The notes: generated from the sequence alone by a model not told the origin. DNA of 64,000 bases from Paenibacillus auburnensis (GCF_927798115.1 NZ_CAKMMG010000001.1:248001-312000), one strand, 5' to 3'; shown: positions 25,479 to 32,905, counted from the stretch's first letter. Made by a program: numbers and translations.

Positions 25479-25515
25479 TAAGACCGATCCGTTAATATGC
25501 TGCGGAACGGTCTTA
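25479..25515 (+). terminator. Intrinsic terminator after the SGNH hydrolase gene
   Basis: TAAGACCGATCCG and CGGAACGGTCTTA pair with one mismatch and enclose an 11-base loop. Confidence 0.75.
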
Positions 25516-25696
25516 TTTATATTTCATTAAAGGTACATAATGCTTTGCATTTATTCTCCCTATAGACACTGGTATAATTGAAAGATACATATGGATTTGG
25601 AGGTGGAACCCATCAGGCGGTTTCTGCTGATCATACCTTGCTCAAAAAGTTCAATAAGCTGTGGACTGCCGGACATAACTATAGATGGGGATGTCT

Positions 25697-26449
25697 ATGT
25701 ATAACGTTATAGCAGTAATTTCAGATATCCATAGCAACAGGTTTGCTCTTGAGGCTGTTCTACAGGATGTAGAGAACCAGAATGCTGACCTCATCGTGAA
25801 CCTGGGCGACACACTATTTGGTCCCATAGATCCGCTGGGTACAGCAGCACTGCTGATGGAGCAGCCGGCAATTGTGAATATAATGGGCAACTGTGATGAA
25901 ATTTTACTGCAGGAGAGAAGCGGATCACTCTCCTATATGCAAGTGAAGCCGCTGCTTAGTACTGCCGAGGAGGAATGGATTTCCTCTTTCCGGGGGACAT
26001 GGAGCTATGAAGAGCTGCTGTTCTGCCATGGCACGCCTTGGAACAATGGCCGTTATCTTCTGGAGCGGGTTCAGTCCGATGGTACCGTGGTTTATAAGGA
26101 GCCGGAAGCGTTGGCTGCAGAGCTGCAGGGGATAGAGGAAAGAATCGTTTTTTGCGGACACAGCCATGTATTTCATTCTATTGACTTACCTGGCGGGAAG
26201 AAGGCGGTTAATGCGGGGAGTATAGGTTTGCCAGCCTATGAAGATGAGGCGCCTTATCCCCATGTGATGGAGTCTGGCACCCGCTTCGCCAGCTACTGTC
26301 TTTGCCGGAGAACCGGAGAACCGAACGGCTGGGCTGTCCAGCATAGATTGGTGGAATATGAATGGGAGGCTGCTGCTGCAATGGCGGACAGCAAGGGGCG
26401 GCATGATTACGCGGTTGCCATCAGAAACGGCCGGATGAGCCGGGGATAA
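25697..26449 (+). CDS. Metallophosphoesterase, MJ0936/YfcE-like
   Basis: Calcineurin-like phosphodiesterase of 250 residues. Metal sites in order: VISDIHSNRFAL, VNLGDTLFGP, IMGNCDE, LFCHGTPWNN, VFCGHSHVFHS and AVNAGSIGLPA. This is the small cytosolic phosphodiesterase subfamily (metallophos_2). The start is uncertain among ATG 25685, 25691 and 25697; the last begins directly at the conserved fold and has a weak GGGG ribosome binding site. An extended -10 box TGGTATAAT lies near 25570. The last 70 residues extend beyond the usual fold. Substrate unknown. Confidence 0.87.
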   Translation: MYNVIAVISDIHSNRFALEAVLQDVENQNADLIVNLGDTLFGPIDPLGTAALLMEQPAIVNIMGNCDEILLQERSGSLSYMQVKPLLSTAEEEWISSFRGTWSYEELLFCHGTPWNNGRYLLERVQSDGTVVYKEPEALAAELQGIEERIVFCGHSHVFHSIDLPGGKKAVNAGSIGLPAYEDEAPYPHVMESGTRFASYCLCRRTGEPNGWAVQHRLVEYEWEAAAAMADSKGRHDYAVAIRNGRMSRG

Positions 26450-26531
26450 GCACTACTGCAATGAGCAGGTTATATAGTAATTCATAGATGCAGCTGATGG
26501 AATCCGTTACGGATACCGGCGCGAGAGGGAA

Positions 26532-27287
26532 GTGAGCAGGGTGACGAGTGATACAGCAGAAGATTTGCAAGGTCTGAAAGAGGCCGGTAAAGTGGTCGGT
26601 TATACTATTGCCGAGATGAAACGCAGAGTGGTTCCCGGTATGACAACGGCAGAGCTTGATCAGGTGGGTGCAGAGATACTGGAGCATTTTGGTGCAAAAT
26701 CCGCGCCAAAAGTGACTTATAATTTTCCAGGAAGCACCTGTATCAGTATCAATGAAGAAGTGGCTCATGGTATTCCGGGTCCCAGAGTGATTCAGCCTGG
26801 AGATTTGATCAATATTGATGTTTCTGCCGAACTGAACGGCTATTACGGGGATGCGGGGGTTTCTTTTCAGCTGCCTCCGTATGATGAGAAGCTTACCCAC
26901 CTGTGCCGCAGCACCGAGGAGACGATGATGAATGTGATCAACCATCTCCGGGCAGGCATGAAAGTGAATGAGATCGGCCGGATGATGGAAATGGAAGCAC
27001 GCAAACGCGGCTACAAGGTAATCCGCAATCTCTGCAGCCATGGGATCGGAAAATCCCTGCATGAGAAGCCTTTCGAAATCCTGCCGTTCTATAATCCGCG
27101 TGAAACTACGGTGCTTAAGGAAGGGCAGGTGATTACGGTCGAACCTTTCCTGTCAACAGGGGCGGATTTTGCGGAGCAGCAGAGCGACGGGTGGACTCTT
27201 AGTGTTAAAGGGGGCAGCCGGGTTGCCCAGTTTGAGCATACGATTATCGTGACAAAAGGCAAACCGATAATTCTGACAAGTGCATAG
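26532..27287 (+). CDS. map: Methionine aminopeptidase, type I
   Basis: Removes the initiator Met from nascent proteins. The 251-residue product contains the five metal ligands: the two Asp in INIDVSAELNGYYGDAG, His in SHGIGKSLHEKP, Glu in ITVEPFLS and Glu in VAQFEHTI. NEEVAHGIP is the conserved substrate-site His. It lacks the usual ribosomal operon context (secY, adk, infA), so it is likely a second, stand-alone copy comparable to YflG of Bacillus subtilis. GTG 26532 is taken as start; GTG 26541 is an alternative. The assignment as accessory copy is inferred from context. Confidence 0.92.
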   Translation: MSRVTSDTAEDLQGLKEAGKVVGYTIAEMKRRVVPGMTTAELDQVGAEILEHFGAKSAPKVTYNFPGSTCISINEEVAHGIPGPRVIQPGDLINIDVSAELNGYYGDAGVSFQLPPYDEKLTHLCRSTEETMMNVINHLRAGMKVNEIGRMMEMEARKRGYKVIRNLCSHGIGKSLHEKPFEILPFYNPRETTVLKEGQVITVEPFLSTGADFAEQQSDGWTLSVKGGSRVAQFEHTIIVTKGKPIILTSA

Positions 27288-27335
27288 GCAGCTGTTCTCC
27301 GTAGCTGTATCCTCAGACTTCATTTAAGTAATCGA

Positions 27336-27378
27336 AGGCTGTTCCACGATGCCGTCACATGGCGATCAGGAGCAGCCT
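27336..27378 (+). terminator. Hairpin after the methionine aminopeptidase gene
   Basis: AGGCTGTTCC pairs with GGAGCAGCCT (one mismatch); a weak T-rich stretch follows. Confidence 0.55.
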
Positions 27379-27516
27379 ATTTGTGTTAAGGCAGGATGGC
27401 ACGGCGGGTGTGTGATATGCAAAATATTCCCTGTTTTGTGACGTGTTTAACCGAACGGCCGGCTCGTTTACGCTAGTGTAGAACTGTTAAGGTTAAACAA
27501 ACGGGAGGGATTGGAT

Positions 27517-27837
27517 ATGGAGGGTTCGCCGCAAGTCAGTAATTCGTTTATGACGTTTATGAAGGAGGCTCCTGAGCAGCAGCAGGCCTGGATGGAAGCT
27601 GTTCACAAGCTGGATGCAGCAAGCAGACTTGATCCCAAGACGGAAGAGATTGCCTATATTGCCGTCTTAGCCGCGGTTCGGCTGGAGAGCGGCTTGCCGT
27701 TTCATGTGAAGCATGCCAAACAGCTCGGGGCTACGCGGGATGAGATTATTAGTGCGGTACTGCTGGGTCTTCCGGCAGCGGGCAATGTGGTGGTGCAGGC
27801 GCTGCCAGTAGCTTTGCAGGCTTACGATTCAGAGTAA
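27517..27837 (+). CDS. Carboxymuconolactone decarboxylase-like (AhpD fold) protein without the Cys pair
   Basis: A 106-residue all-helical protein of the CMD/AhpD superfamily: LDPKTEEIAYIAVLAAVRL, then FHVKHAKQLGATRDEIISAVLLG. Redox-active members carry CxxC in the segment before the conserved His; here it reads LESGLPFHVKH, so both cysteines are absent and peroxidase activity of the AhpD kind is unlikely. ATG 27517 lies six bases after GGGAGGG; TTG 27511 is an alternative. The DJ-1-like gene begins 40 bases downstream, so the two are probably co-transcribed. Confidence 0.82.
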   Translation: MEGSPQVSNSFMTFMKEAPEQQQAWMEAVHKLDAASRLDPKTEEIAYIAVLAAVRLESGLPFHVKHAKQLGATRDEIISAVLLGLPAAGNVVVQALPVALQAYDSE

Positions 27838-27876
27838 TGAACAGCTGTATTGCCGCAGGAGAAAGGAGGAGTCCCG

Positions 27877-28458
27877 GTGAAGATTGCCTTTATTCTTTTT
27901 GACGGGATGACATTTCTGGATTTCGCCGGGTTCTATGATGTGATCTGCCGGCTGGGACAATTTGAAGCAGGTAAAGGTCTGGAATGGGACATTTGCGGCA
28001 TCTCGGATGAGGTTACCGATGAGCGGGGTCCGATGAAGACCGGCCGGGTGATACCGGATTTATCGGGATATGATCTGGTTTTTGTGCCGGGTGGACTTGG
28101 AACGAGGAAGCTCCGTTATGACGAAGTATTCATTAACTGGCTGCGCGGTGCTGCAGTAGCTCCTTATAAAGTATCCGTATGTACAGGTTCGCTGCTGCTG
28201 GGTGCAGCAGGTTTCCTGCATGGGTGCGGCGCAACAACGCATCCTTCGGCTTACGAATTGCTGGAGCCTTATTGCCAAAATGTAGTAAAATCGCGTATTG
28301 TTCAACACGGCAACGTTATTACCGGCGGCGGTGTTTCCACTTCGATAGATCTGGGCTTGTACGTACTGTCGCTGCTGGCAGGGGAAGAGGCAATGCGCGC
28401 TGTGAAGCAGCAGATAGATTATCCTTATATCACACAGGAAATAGTCCAGTGGCATTAG
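27877..28458 (+). CDS. DJ-1/PfpI family protein, isonitrile hydratase-like
   Basis: Class I glutamine amidotransferase-like protein of 193 residues. The N-terminus KIAFILFDGMTFLDFAGFYD contains the conserved Asp of the isonitrile hydratase branch, VFVPGG is the oxyanion loop and the nucleophile elbow is VSVCTGSLLLGAAGFL. GTG 27877 follows AAGGAGG at seven bases. DJ-1 proteins of this branch act on isonitriles or reactive aldehydes, or as sensor domains of regulators; no DNA-binding part is present here. Likely operon with the preceding AhpD-fold gene. Confidence 0.85.
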   Translation: MKIAFILFDGMTFLDFAGFYDVICRLGQFEAGKGLEWDICGISDEVTDERGPMKTGRVIPDLSGYDLVFVPGGLGTRKLRYDEVFINWLRGAAVAPYKVSVCTGSLLLGAAGFLHGCGATTHPSAYELLEPYCQNVVKSRIVQHGNVITGGGVSTSIDLGLYVLSLLAGEEAMRAVKQQIDYPYITQEIVQWH

Positions 28459-28487
28459 AGTGTACAAAGGAAAGGATGTCATGAGGC

Positions 28488-29276
28488 GTGAGCGGAAAAA
28501 AAGCTGAGGAAGTACATTTTCAGGAATGGATCGAGAACCGGGAGCATTGGCCTCTGCTGGAGGGTTACATGCAAGACAACAGCGGGCTTCCCGGACCTCG
28601 GGCCAATCTTGAACTGGCTGCGGGCTTTGCACGGTATTTTGCGGATTCAATGATATCGGATACAGCCTGGGTGCTGCTGTGTTCGTGGGTAGATGCTCCT
28701 GATGAATTTCTGGCGTTCTGTGCAGTTCAGGCCTGCGGAGCCCACTATGCATTTGCAGATGACCAGCGCCGCCGCCTGGTAGAGCGGGTGCTTAAAGCGG
28801 CGATGAATGCTGCGGGGTGGCGGGTACGCGAGGCGGCTGCGATCGGTCTGCAAAGCCTAGGGGAGGCCGATTTCAGGCTTTTGACCCAATTGCTTGACGG
28901 CTGGAGAGAAGATGCTACTCTGCTGGAACAGCGGGCCTTTGTCGCCGCACTTGCCCACCCGCCGGTGCTCAAAAACCGTGACCATGTGCTATACGCTTTG
29001 GACCTGGCAGCCGGAATTACGGACGGTATCCTGCACGGAGCGGCTAAAGGCTGTGATCCCGAGCATTTCCGGGTGTTGTCCAAAGGTCTGGAGTACAGCC
29101 TCAGCCTCTTTGCGGCCGCCGAACCGGAAGAAGGTTTTGCCCTCTTGCGCAGGCTGGCAGAGAGCGGTGATGCCCGGATGATGAAGATTGTGAAGAGCAA
29201 TCTGGGAAAAACAAGGCTTAGCAAAAAGTACCCTGACCGGGTTCATGAGCTGTTGGCGGGATTGACAACTGTTTAA
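28488..29276 (+). CDS. HEAT-like helical repeat protein of unknown function
   Basis: A 262-residue cytoplasmic protein with HEAT/DNA-alkylation-repair-like repeats: AMNAAGWRVREAAAIGLQSL and WREDATLLEQRAFVAALAHP are typical helix pairs, and GDARMMKIVKSNLGKTRL at the end recalls the last repeat of AlkD-like proteins. GTG 28488 is the only start in frame, but the better ribosome binding site (AAAGGA at 28471-28475) points to ATG 28481 in another frame, which would join this frame if the run of seven A at 28496-28502 were six. The end of the gene contains the promoter of the next gene. Confidence 0.75.
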   Translation: MSGKKAEEVHFQEWIENREHWPLLEGYMQDNSGLPGPRANLELAAGFARYFADSMISDTAWVLLCSWVDAPDEFLAFCAVQACGAHYAFADDQRRRLVERVLKAAMNAAGWRVREAAAIGLQSLGEADFRLLTQLLDGWREDATLLEQRAFVAALAHPPVLKNRDHVLYALDLAAGITDGILHGAAKGCDPEHFRVLSKGLEYSLSLFAAAEPEEGFALLRRLAESGDARMMKIVKSNLGKTRLSKKYPDRVHELLAGLTTV

Positions 29277-29297
29277 AATGTAACTATTATTGTTGCA
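29262..29297 (+). promoter_or_regulatory. Promoter and operator of the Rrf2 regulator gene
   Basis: TTGACA (29262-29267), 17-base spacer, TATTAT (29285-29290): a near-consensus vegetative promoter lying over the last codons of the helical repeat gene. TGTAAC (29279-29284), seven bases, GTTGCA (29292-29297) is a dyad covering the -10 box. The same dyad recurs at 31259-31277 before the dioxygenase operon, so it is the likely binding site of the Rrf2 protein itself. Confidence 0.7.
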
Positions 29298-29340
29298 TCT
29301 ACAGCTTTTTTTGTCTGAAGGCTCCAAAGGAGAGATACCC

Positions 29341-29775
29341 ATGAATATCAGCACCCGGTTTGCGGTCGCTATTCATATTGTGACTTTAATTGACAGTAAC
29401 AAGGAAGGCAAGAGTACCTCTGAGTGGATTGCAGGCAGTGTGAATACCAATCCGGTCGTCATCCGCAGGCTGACTGGGATGCTTCATAAAGCGGGTCTGG
29501 TGGATGTCCGTCCTGGTGTAGCCGGTGCTAAACTAACACGCAGTGCTGCCGAAATTACGCTGCTGCAGATTTATAAAGCCGTTAATGCAGTGGAGGATGA
29601 CAGCTTATTTGCGGTGCATGACCATCCGAATCCTGAGTGTCCTGTAGGTAAGAACATTGCTGGTGCTATTGTACCAGTCTTCTCGCTGGCGCAGAAAGCG
29701 ATGGAAAATGTGCTGCAGGAAGTTACCCTGGATCAGATAGTGAACCAAATTCCGGTGTCCCAGGTAAGTAAATAA
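29341..29775 (+). CDS. Rrf2-family transcriptional regulator, YwnA-like
   Basis: Winged-helix regulator of 144 residues: NISTRFAVAIHIVTLID, the wing/recognition region EWIAGSVNTNPVVIRRLTGM, LHKAGLVDVRPGVAGA. The Fe-S cysteine triad of IscR/NsrR is missing; only PECPVG is present, as in YwnA/CymR-like members that sense thiol state. AAAGGAG is seven bases before ATG 29341. Its promoter carries a TGTAAC-N7-GTTGCA dyad shared with the VOC dioxygenase/YwnB-like operon 2 kb downstream; YwnA and YwnB are also neighbours in Bacillus subtilis. It is therefore probably an autoregulated repressor of that operon. Confidence 0.88.
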   Translation: MNISTRFAVAIHIVTLIDSNKEGKSTSEWIAGSVNTNPVVIRRLTGMLHKAGLVDVRPGVAGAKLTRSAAEITLLQIYKAVNAVEDDSLFAVHDHPNPECPVGKNIAGAIVPVFSLAQKAMENVLQEVTLDQIVNQIPVSQVSK

Positions 29776-29794
29776 CTGTGTTCATTCCGAATTT

Positions 29795-29846
29795 AAGAAA
29801 GCTTTCAGCAGGATTTTATCTGTTTTTAAGGTTCGGGGAGTATAGT
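29795..29846 (+). promoter_or_regulatory. Promoter element of candidate small RNA 1
   Basis: TATAGT at 29841-29846 preceded by TTTTAAGGTTCGGGGAG and, further upstream, TTTTATCTG and CTTTC at about 11-base intervals. The same words at the same spacing precede TATAGT at 30015-30020, so a common activator with direct-repeat binding sites is likely; there is no consensus -35 box. Confidence 0.5.
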
Positions 29847-29852
29847 TAAGGT

Positions 29853-29916
29853 CTCCACCCCCCAGTGGATACATTTGTAGTCGGATCCTGCCGTGCCCCG
29901 GCGGGATCCTTTTTTG
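29853..29916 (+). ncRNA. Candidate small RNA 1 with C-rich hairpin loop
   Basis: A unit of about 64 bases with its own TATAGT box and an intrinsic terminator (GGATCCTGCCG / CGGCGGGATCC, then six T). Near the 5' end TCCAC and GTGGA close a hairpin with loop CCCCCA (29859-29864). Exposed C-rich loops are the seed of several Firmicute regulatory RNAs (for example RsaE and FsrA), where they pair with G-rich ribosome binding sites. No reading frame of merit. The start point is inferred from the -10 box. Confidence 0.5.
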
Positions 29917-29968
29917 TTCGCCGCAATCAGAACTGCAGAAGGAATCCTGTCCGATATGCGGCTAAATT

Positions 29969-30020
29969 CAGCAAAACTTTATGTCCTTTTCATCCGCTTT
30001 TAAGCTTCGAGCGTTATAGT
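29969..30020 (+). promoter_or_regulatory. Promoter element of candidate small RNA 2
   Basis: TATAGT at 30015-30020 preceded by TTTTAAGCTTCGAGCGT, TTTTCATCCG and CTTTA, aligned without gaps next to the -10 box with the element at 29795-29846. Confidence 0.5.
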
Positions 30021-30026
30021 AATCAC

Positions 30027-30085
30027 ATGACCCCCCCTTATAATAGACTTTGGCCCTGCCGGATGACGGTAGGGCTACTTTTTTG
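30027..30085 (+). ncRNA. Candidate small RNA 2 with a C7 tract
   Basis: A unit of about 59 bases downstream of TATAGT at 30015, ending in an intrinsic terminator (GCCCTGCCG / CGGTAGGGC, then six T by 30084). Seven C residues at 30031-30037 lie in an apparently unpaired 5' segment. Promoter layout and C-rich 5' end match candidate RNA 1, 174 bases upstream, so the two look like tandem sister RNAs. Confidence 0.5.
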
Positions 30086-30169
30086 CCATTCGAGCCGCTG
30101 CTTTACACAATATTCCAGTTAACTTAGACTGACAATAGGGACTATATGTTGTTATAAGGAGTGACTGCT

Positions 30170-30721
30170 TTGTTGTTATATGGTAACGGAGAAGTAGATG
30201 TCAGAAGCTTAGAGCCTGAGGATGCGGAGCTGCTGGTTAACTGGCTGTCAGATCCTTCTGTGCTGGAGTATTACGAAGGACGCGACCGTCCGCATGATAT
30301 GGACATGGTATTGGAGCATTTTTATGGTGATGACACAGAGGAAATAAGGCGGGGCATTGTCCGGTACAATTCACAGGATATCGGTTACATCCAGTTTTAT
30401 CGGTTAGATGATGCGGAGCGGGGGATTTACGGATACTCGGAATTTGGCGGCAGCATCTATGGCATGGACCAGTTTATCGGGAACCCTTCCTTCTGGAACC
30501 GGGGGATCGGATCGCAGCTGGTCAAAGAAACGGTACAGTACCTGATTGAGGTAAAGCAGGCCGGTAAAATTGTCATGGACCCGCAATGCTGGAATCAGCG
30601 GGCGCTGCATGTGTACGAGAAAAATGGCTTTGTACGGAAACAACGGCTTCTAAAACATGAACGGCATGAAGGTGAGCTAAGGGACTGTTGGCTGATCGAA
30701 CATGCTGGTAAAGGGGAATAG
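30170..30721 (+). CDS. GNAT acetyltransferase resembling aminoglycoside 6'-N-acetyltransferases
   Basis: A 183-residue protein whose middle, YGMDQFIGNPSFWNRGIGSQ, closely follows the DQFIG..W..G.G motif of AAC(6')-Ib-type enzymes, and whose C-terminus has DPQCWNQRALHVYEKNGF, the matching DPxxxNxRAxxxYxKxGF motif. It would transfer acetyl from acetyl-CoA to an amine. Whether an aminoglycoside is the real substrate is unknown; many chromosomal relatives have other roles. TTG 30170 is favoured because AAGGAG (30156-30161) is eight bases upstream; GTG 30161 overlaps that site. The next gene follows after a few bases. Confidence 0.85.
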   Translation: MLLYGNGEVDVRSLEPEDAELLVNWLSDPSVLEYYEGRDRPHDMDMVLEHFYGDDTEEIRRGIVRYNSQDIGYIQFYRLDDAERGIYGYSEFGGSIYGMDQFIGNPSFWNRGIGSQLVKETVQYLIEVKQAGKIVMDPQCWNQRALHVYEKNGFVRKQRLLKHERHEGELRDCWLIEHAGKGE

Positions 30722-30724
30722 GGG

Positions 30725-31159
30725 ATGCAGATGAAAACAAATCAAATAACTATTCTGGCGGCGAGCTTGATACTGGGCTTGTCACTTATCATTGGCTGTC
30801 TGATTCTTGGCAATGAAAGAGCCTCAGGTACGGAGAAGGAGATAGAAGCGCAAATTGCAGAGACCGAGACAGAGGCCAAGACACAGGATGCATTGATGGA
30901 GCAGGCCCGGTCAAAGGATAAAGCGGTAATGACGCTTCAAGAAACGGCACAATTCCTGAATATGCAGGAGGCTCAGGTGCTGAACATCATCAAAGCAGAG
31001 AATGCGTTCTTAAGCAACAACGGTGTATTTACGGGAGTCCGCCTGCCTTATTTTAAAATAGACGCCGAGTTTATGTTCGCCAAGACAGCAGTCCTGGCGT
31101 GGGTTCAGGCTGTGACGGCCGAGAACCGGATCTACAGCGGAGACAGAATTATTAAATGA
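30725..31159 (+). CDS. Membrane-anchored hypothetical protein with excisionase-like helix-turn-helix
   Basis: A 144-residue protein: N-terminal membrane span (about residues 8-29), a coiled-coil-like acidic stalk (TEKEIEAQIAETETEAKTQ), then MTLQETAQFLNMQEAQVLNI and VRLPYFKIDAEFMFAKTAVLAW, a layout like the small DNA-binding excisionase fold (helix-turn-helix plus the 'lPyxKi' wing). ATG 30731 is an alternative start. It begins three bases after the acetyltransferase stop, so they form an operon. A DNA-binding-like fold at the membrane is unusual; the fold may serve protein contacts instead. Confidence 0.72.
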   Translation: MQMKTNQITILAASLILGLSLIIGCLILGNERASGTEKEIEAQIAETETEAKTQDALMEQARSKDKAVMTLQETAQFLNMQEAQVLNIIKAENAFLSNNGVFTGVRLPYFKIDAEFMFAKTAVLAWVQAVTAENRIYSGDRIIK

Positions 31160-31215
31160 ATAGTGTTAAGTGAGTGATAGCAAATGTGAACCCCTGGCAC
31201 TGATTGCGAAAGTAA

Positions 31216-31277
31216 TTGACAAACTTTTAAACTGCTACTATACTAAAGTTAGTTAAAGTGTAACGGTAATGGTTACA
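31216..31277 (+). promoter_or_regulatory. Promoter and Rrf2-type operator of the dioxygenase operon
   Basis: TTGACA (31216-31221), 17 bases, TATACT (31239-31244) is a strong promoter. TGTAAC (31259-31264), seven bases, GTTACA (31272-31277) is a perfect dyad just after the expected start site. It matches the dyad over the promoter of the YwnA-like gene in 11 of 12 arm bases. Confidence 0.75.
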
Positions 31278-31362
31278 GGTGGATGTTATTAGCAGCAGAG
31301 GTTAAAACTAAGCCGCGTGAAATAGATTTACCGAAAGCGGCATACCTTCAGGAGGGGTTAAT

Positions 31363-32235
31363 ATGACAGCAACAGCGACATTACATGAGGATGTTCAAAT
31401 TGGTCTTGTACAGATTAGAGTAAGCAATTTGGAGCGTTCACTCGCTTTTTATCAGAATGTGGTCGGACTTAAGGTGTTGCGCACGAATGGAAGCGTAGCG
31501 GAATTGACGGCAGACGGACAGCAGGTACTGCTTGTTTTACGGGAAATCGAGCATGCCCGGATGCAACCCCGTAAGGGAGCAGGGTTGTATCACTTTGCGA
31601 TTCTCGTGCCTGACCGCCCGAGTCTCGGCCTGGTGCTGCGAAACCTGATCGACTCAGAGATTGAGGTCGGCCAGGGTGATCATCTTGTGAGCGAAGCACT
31701 CTATATTCAGGACCCTGATAATAACGGAATTGAGCTGTACCGCGACCGTCCGCGCGATACATGGAAACGTGATGCTCAAGGAGACTATATCATGACTACT
31801 GATCCGGTAGATGTGGATGGTCTGCTGGCTGCTTCCGAAGGCTTAACCTGGAACGGCCTGCCTGCAGGCACCGTGATCGGACATGTTCATTTTCATGTGG
31901 GTGATCTTGCCCAGGCTAAGAAATTTTATGTCGATGCGCTCGGCTTTGAGCCAACCACCCATTACGGAAACTCGGCGCTGTTCATCTCGGCCGGCGGTTA
32001 TCATCACCACATGGGGCTGAATATCTGGGCTGGTCAAGGCGCTCCTGCAACACCGGATGATGCACCGGGAATCGATTATTTCACCCTGCAGCTGCCGGAT
32101 GGCCGGGAGATTGCTGAAGTGGCAGAACGTGTACGCCAAGCGGGATATTCTGTGGCAGAAGCAGCGGACGGAGTCACACTTACAGATCCCTGGAACATTG
32201 GCATTAAGCTGATCACAATTCCGCAGAGTAACTAA
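31363..32235 (+). CDS. Two-module VOC family protein, CatE-like extradiol dioxygenase
   Basis: Protein of 290 residues with two glyoxalase/VOC modules (about 10-125 and 165-285). The first shows QIRVSNLERSLAFYQNVVG and DPDNNGIELYRDRP; the second shows GHVHFHVGDLAQAKKFY, GGYHHHMGLNIW. His in GHVHFHV and in HHHMG fit the metal ligands of catechol-2,3-dioxygenase of the Bacillus CatE type; the third ligand Glu is not obvious at the end of the second module (NIGIKLI). It would cleave catechols or detoxify quinone-like compounds. It heads an operon with the YwnB-like gene under an Rrf2-type operator. Confidence 0.87.
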   Translation: MTATATLHEDVQIGLVQIRVSNLERSLAFYQNVVGLKVLRTNGSVAELTADGQQVLLVLREIEHARMQPRKGAGLYHFAILVPDRPSLGLVLRNLIDSEIEVGQGDHLVSEALYIQDPDNNGIELYRDRPRDTWKRDAQGDYIMTTDPVDVDGLLAASEGLTWNGLPAGTVIGHVHFHVGDLAQAKKFYVDALGFEPTTHYGNSALFISAGGYHHHMGLNIWAGQGAPATPDDAPGIDYFTLQLPDGREIAEVAERVRQAGYSVAEAADGVTLTDPWNIGIKLITIPQSN

Positions 32236-32269
32236 TTATCGGTTCATTTAACTTTTAGGAGGGCGTATT

Positions 32270-32905
32270 ATGAAGATTGCAGTTATTGGAGCAAGCGGCA
32301 AAGCAGGAAGCGAAATCGTAAAGGAAGCGCTGAGCAGAGGTCATGAAGTAACGGCTATTGTGCGGAATGCCGCAAAGGCAGCAGACAGCGGAGCGGCTAT
32401 ACTTGAAAAGGATATTTTGGCTTTGACGTCAGATGATTTAAGAGGATTTGAGGCCGTTGTAAATGCCTTCGGCGCACCATTTGGGCAGGAGCATCTGCAT
32501 GTAGAAGCCGGAAATGTGCTGATCGGGGCGCTTAAGGATACCCCGGGTACGCGGCTAATCGTAGTCGGCGGAGCCGGAAGTTTGTTCGTCGACGAAGCTA
32601 AAACCATGAAGGTTGTAGAGACGCCTGGCTTCCCTGATTTTGTTAAGCCTACGGCGCTAAACCAGGGTAAAAATCTGGAGATCCTGCAGGGGACTGAAGG
32701 ACTGAACTGGACCTTTGTCAGCCCGTCGGCTAATTTTGCCATTGGCACAAGAACAGGATCATACACTAAGGGTAAGGATAACCTGCTGGTCAATTCCAAA
32801 GGCGAAAGCTATGTCAGTTATGCCGATTATGCCATCGCTATTGTTGATGAGATTGAACAGCCGCAGCATATACGTGAACGTTTCACAGTTGTATCGGAGT
32901 CCTGA
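32270..32905 (+). CDS. NAD(P)H-binding reductase, YwnB/NmrA-like
   Basis: Atypical short-chain dehydrogenase of 211 residues. The N-terminal NAD(P) loop is KIAVIGASGKAGSEIVKEAL; LIVVGGAGSLFVDE and WTFVSPSANFAIGTRTG are typical of the biliverdin-reductase-like/NmrA subgroup, and the YxxxK pair is not present. TTAGGAGG precedes ATG by eight bases. It follows the VOC gene by 34 bases. Bacillus YwnB is the nearest named counterpart I recognise. Likely role: reduction of quinones or electrophiles produced or met together with the dioxygenase. Confidence 0.85.
   Translation: MKIAVIGASGKAGSEIVKEALSRGHEVTAIVRNAAKAADSGAAILEKDILALTSDDLRGFEAVVNAFGAPFGQEHLHVEAGNVLIGALKDTPGTRLIVVGGAGSLFVDEAKTMKVVETPGFPDFVKPTALNQGKNLEILQGTEGLNWTFVSPSANFAIGTRTGSYTKGKDNLLVNSKGESYVSYADYAIAIVDEIEQPQHIRERFTVVSES

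Noticed and set aside
25591..25707. Short forward frame before the MJ0936-like phosphoesterase, following GGAGGTGG
   Set aside because: The 38-codon product is not conserved-looking, overlaps the next start and could be a remnant or chance frame.
29865..30122. 85-codon forward frame across the two candidate small RNAs
   Set aside because: It would read through two intrinsic terminators and has a Ser/Arg/Pro-rich composition unlike neighbouring proteins.
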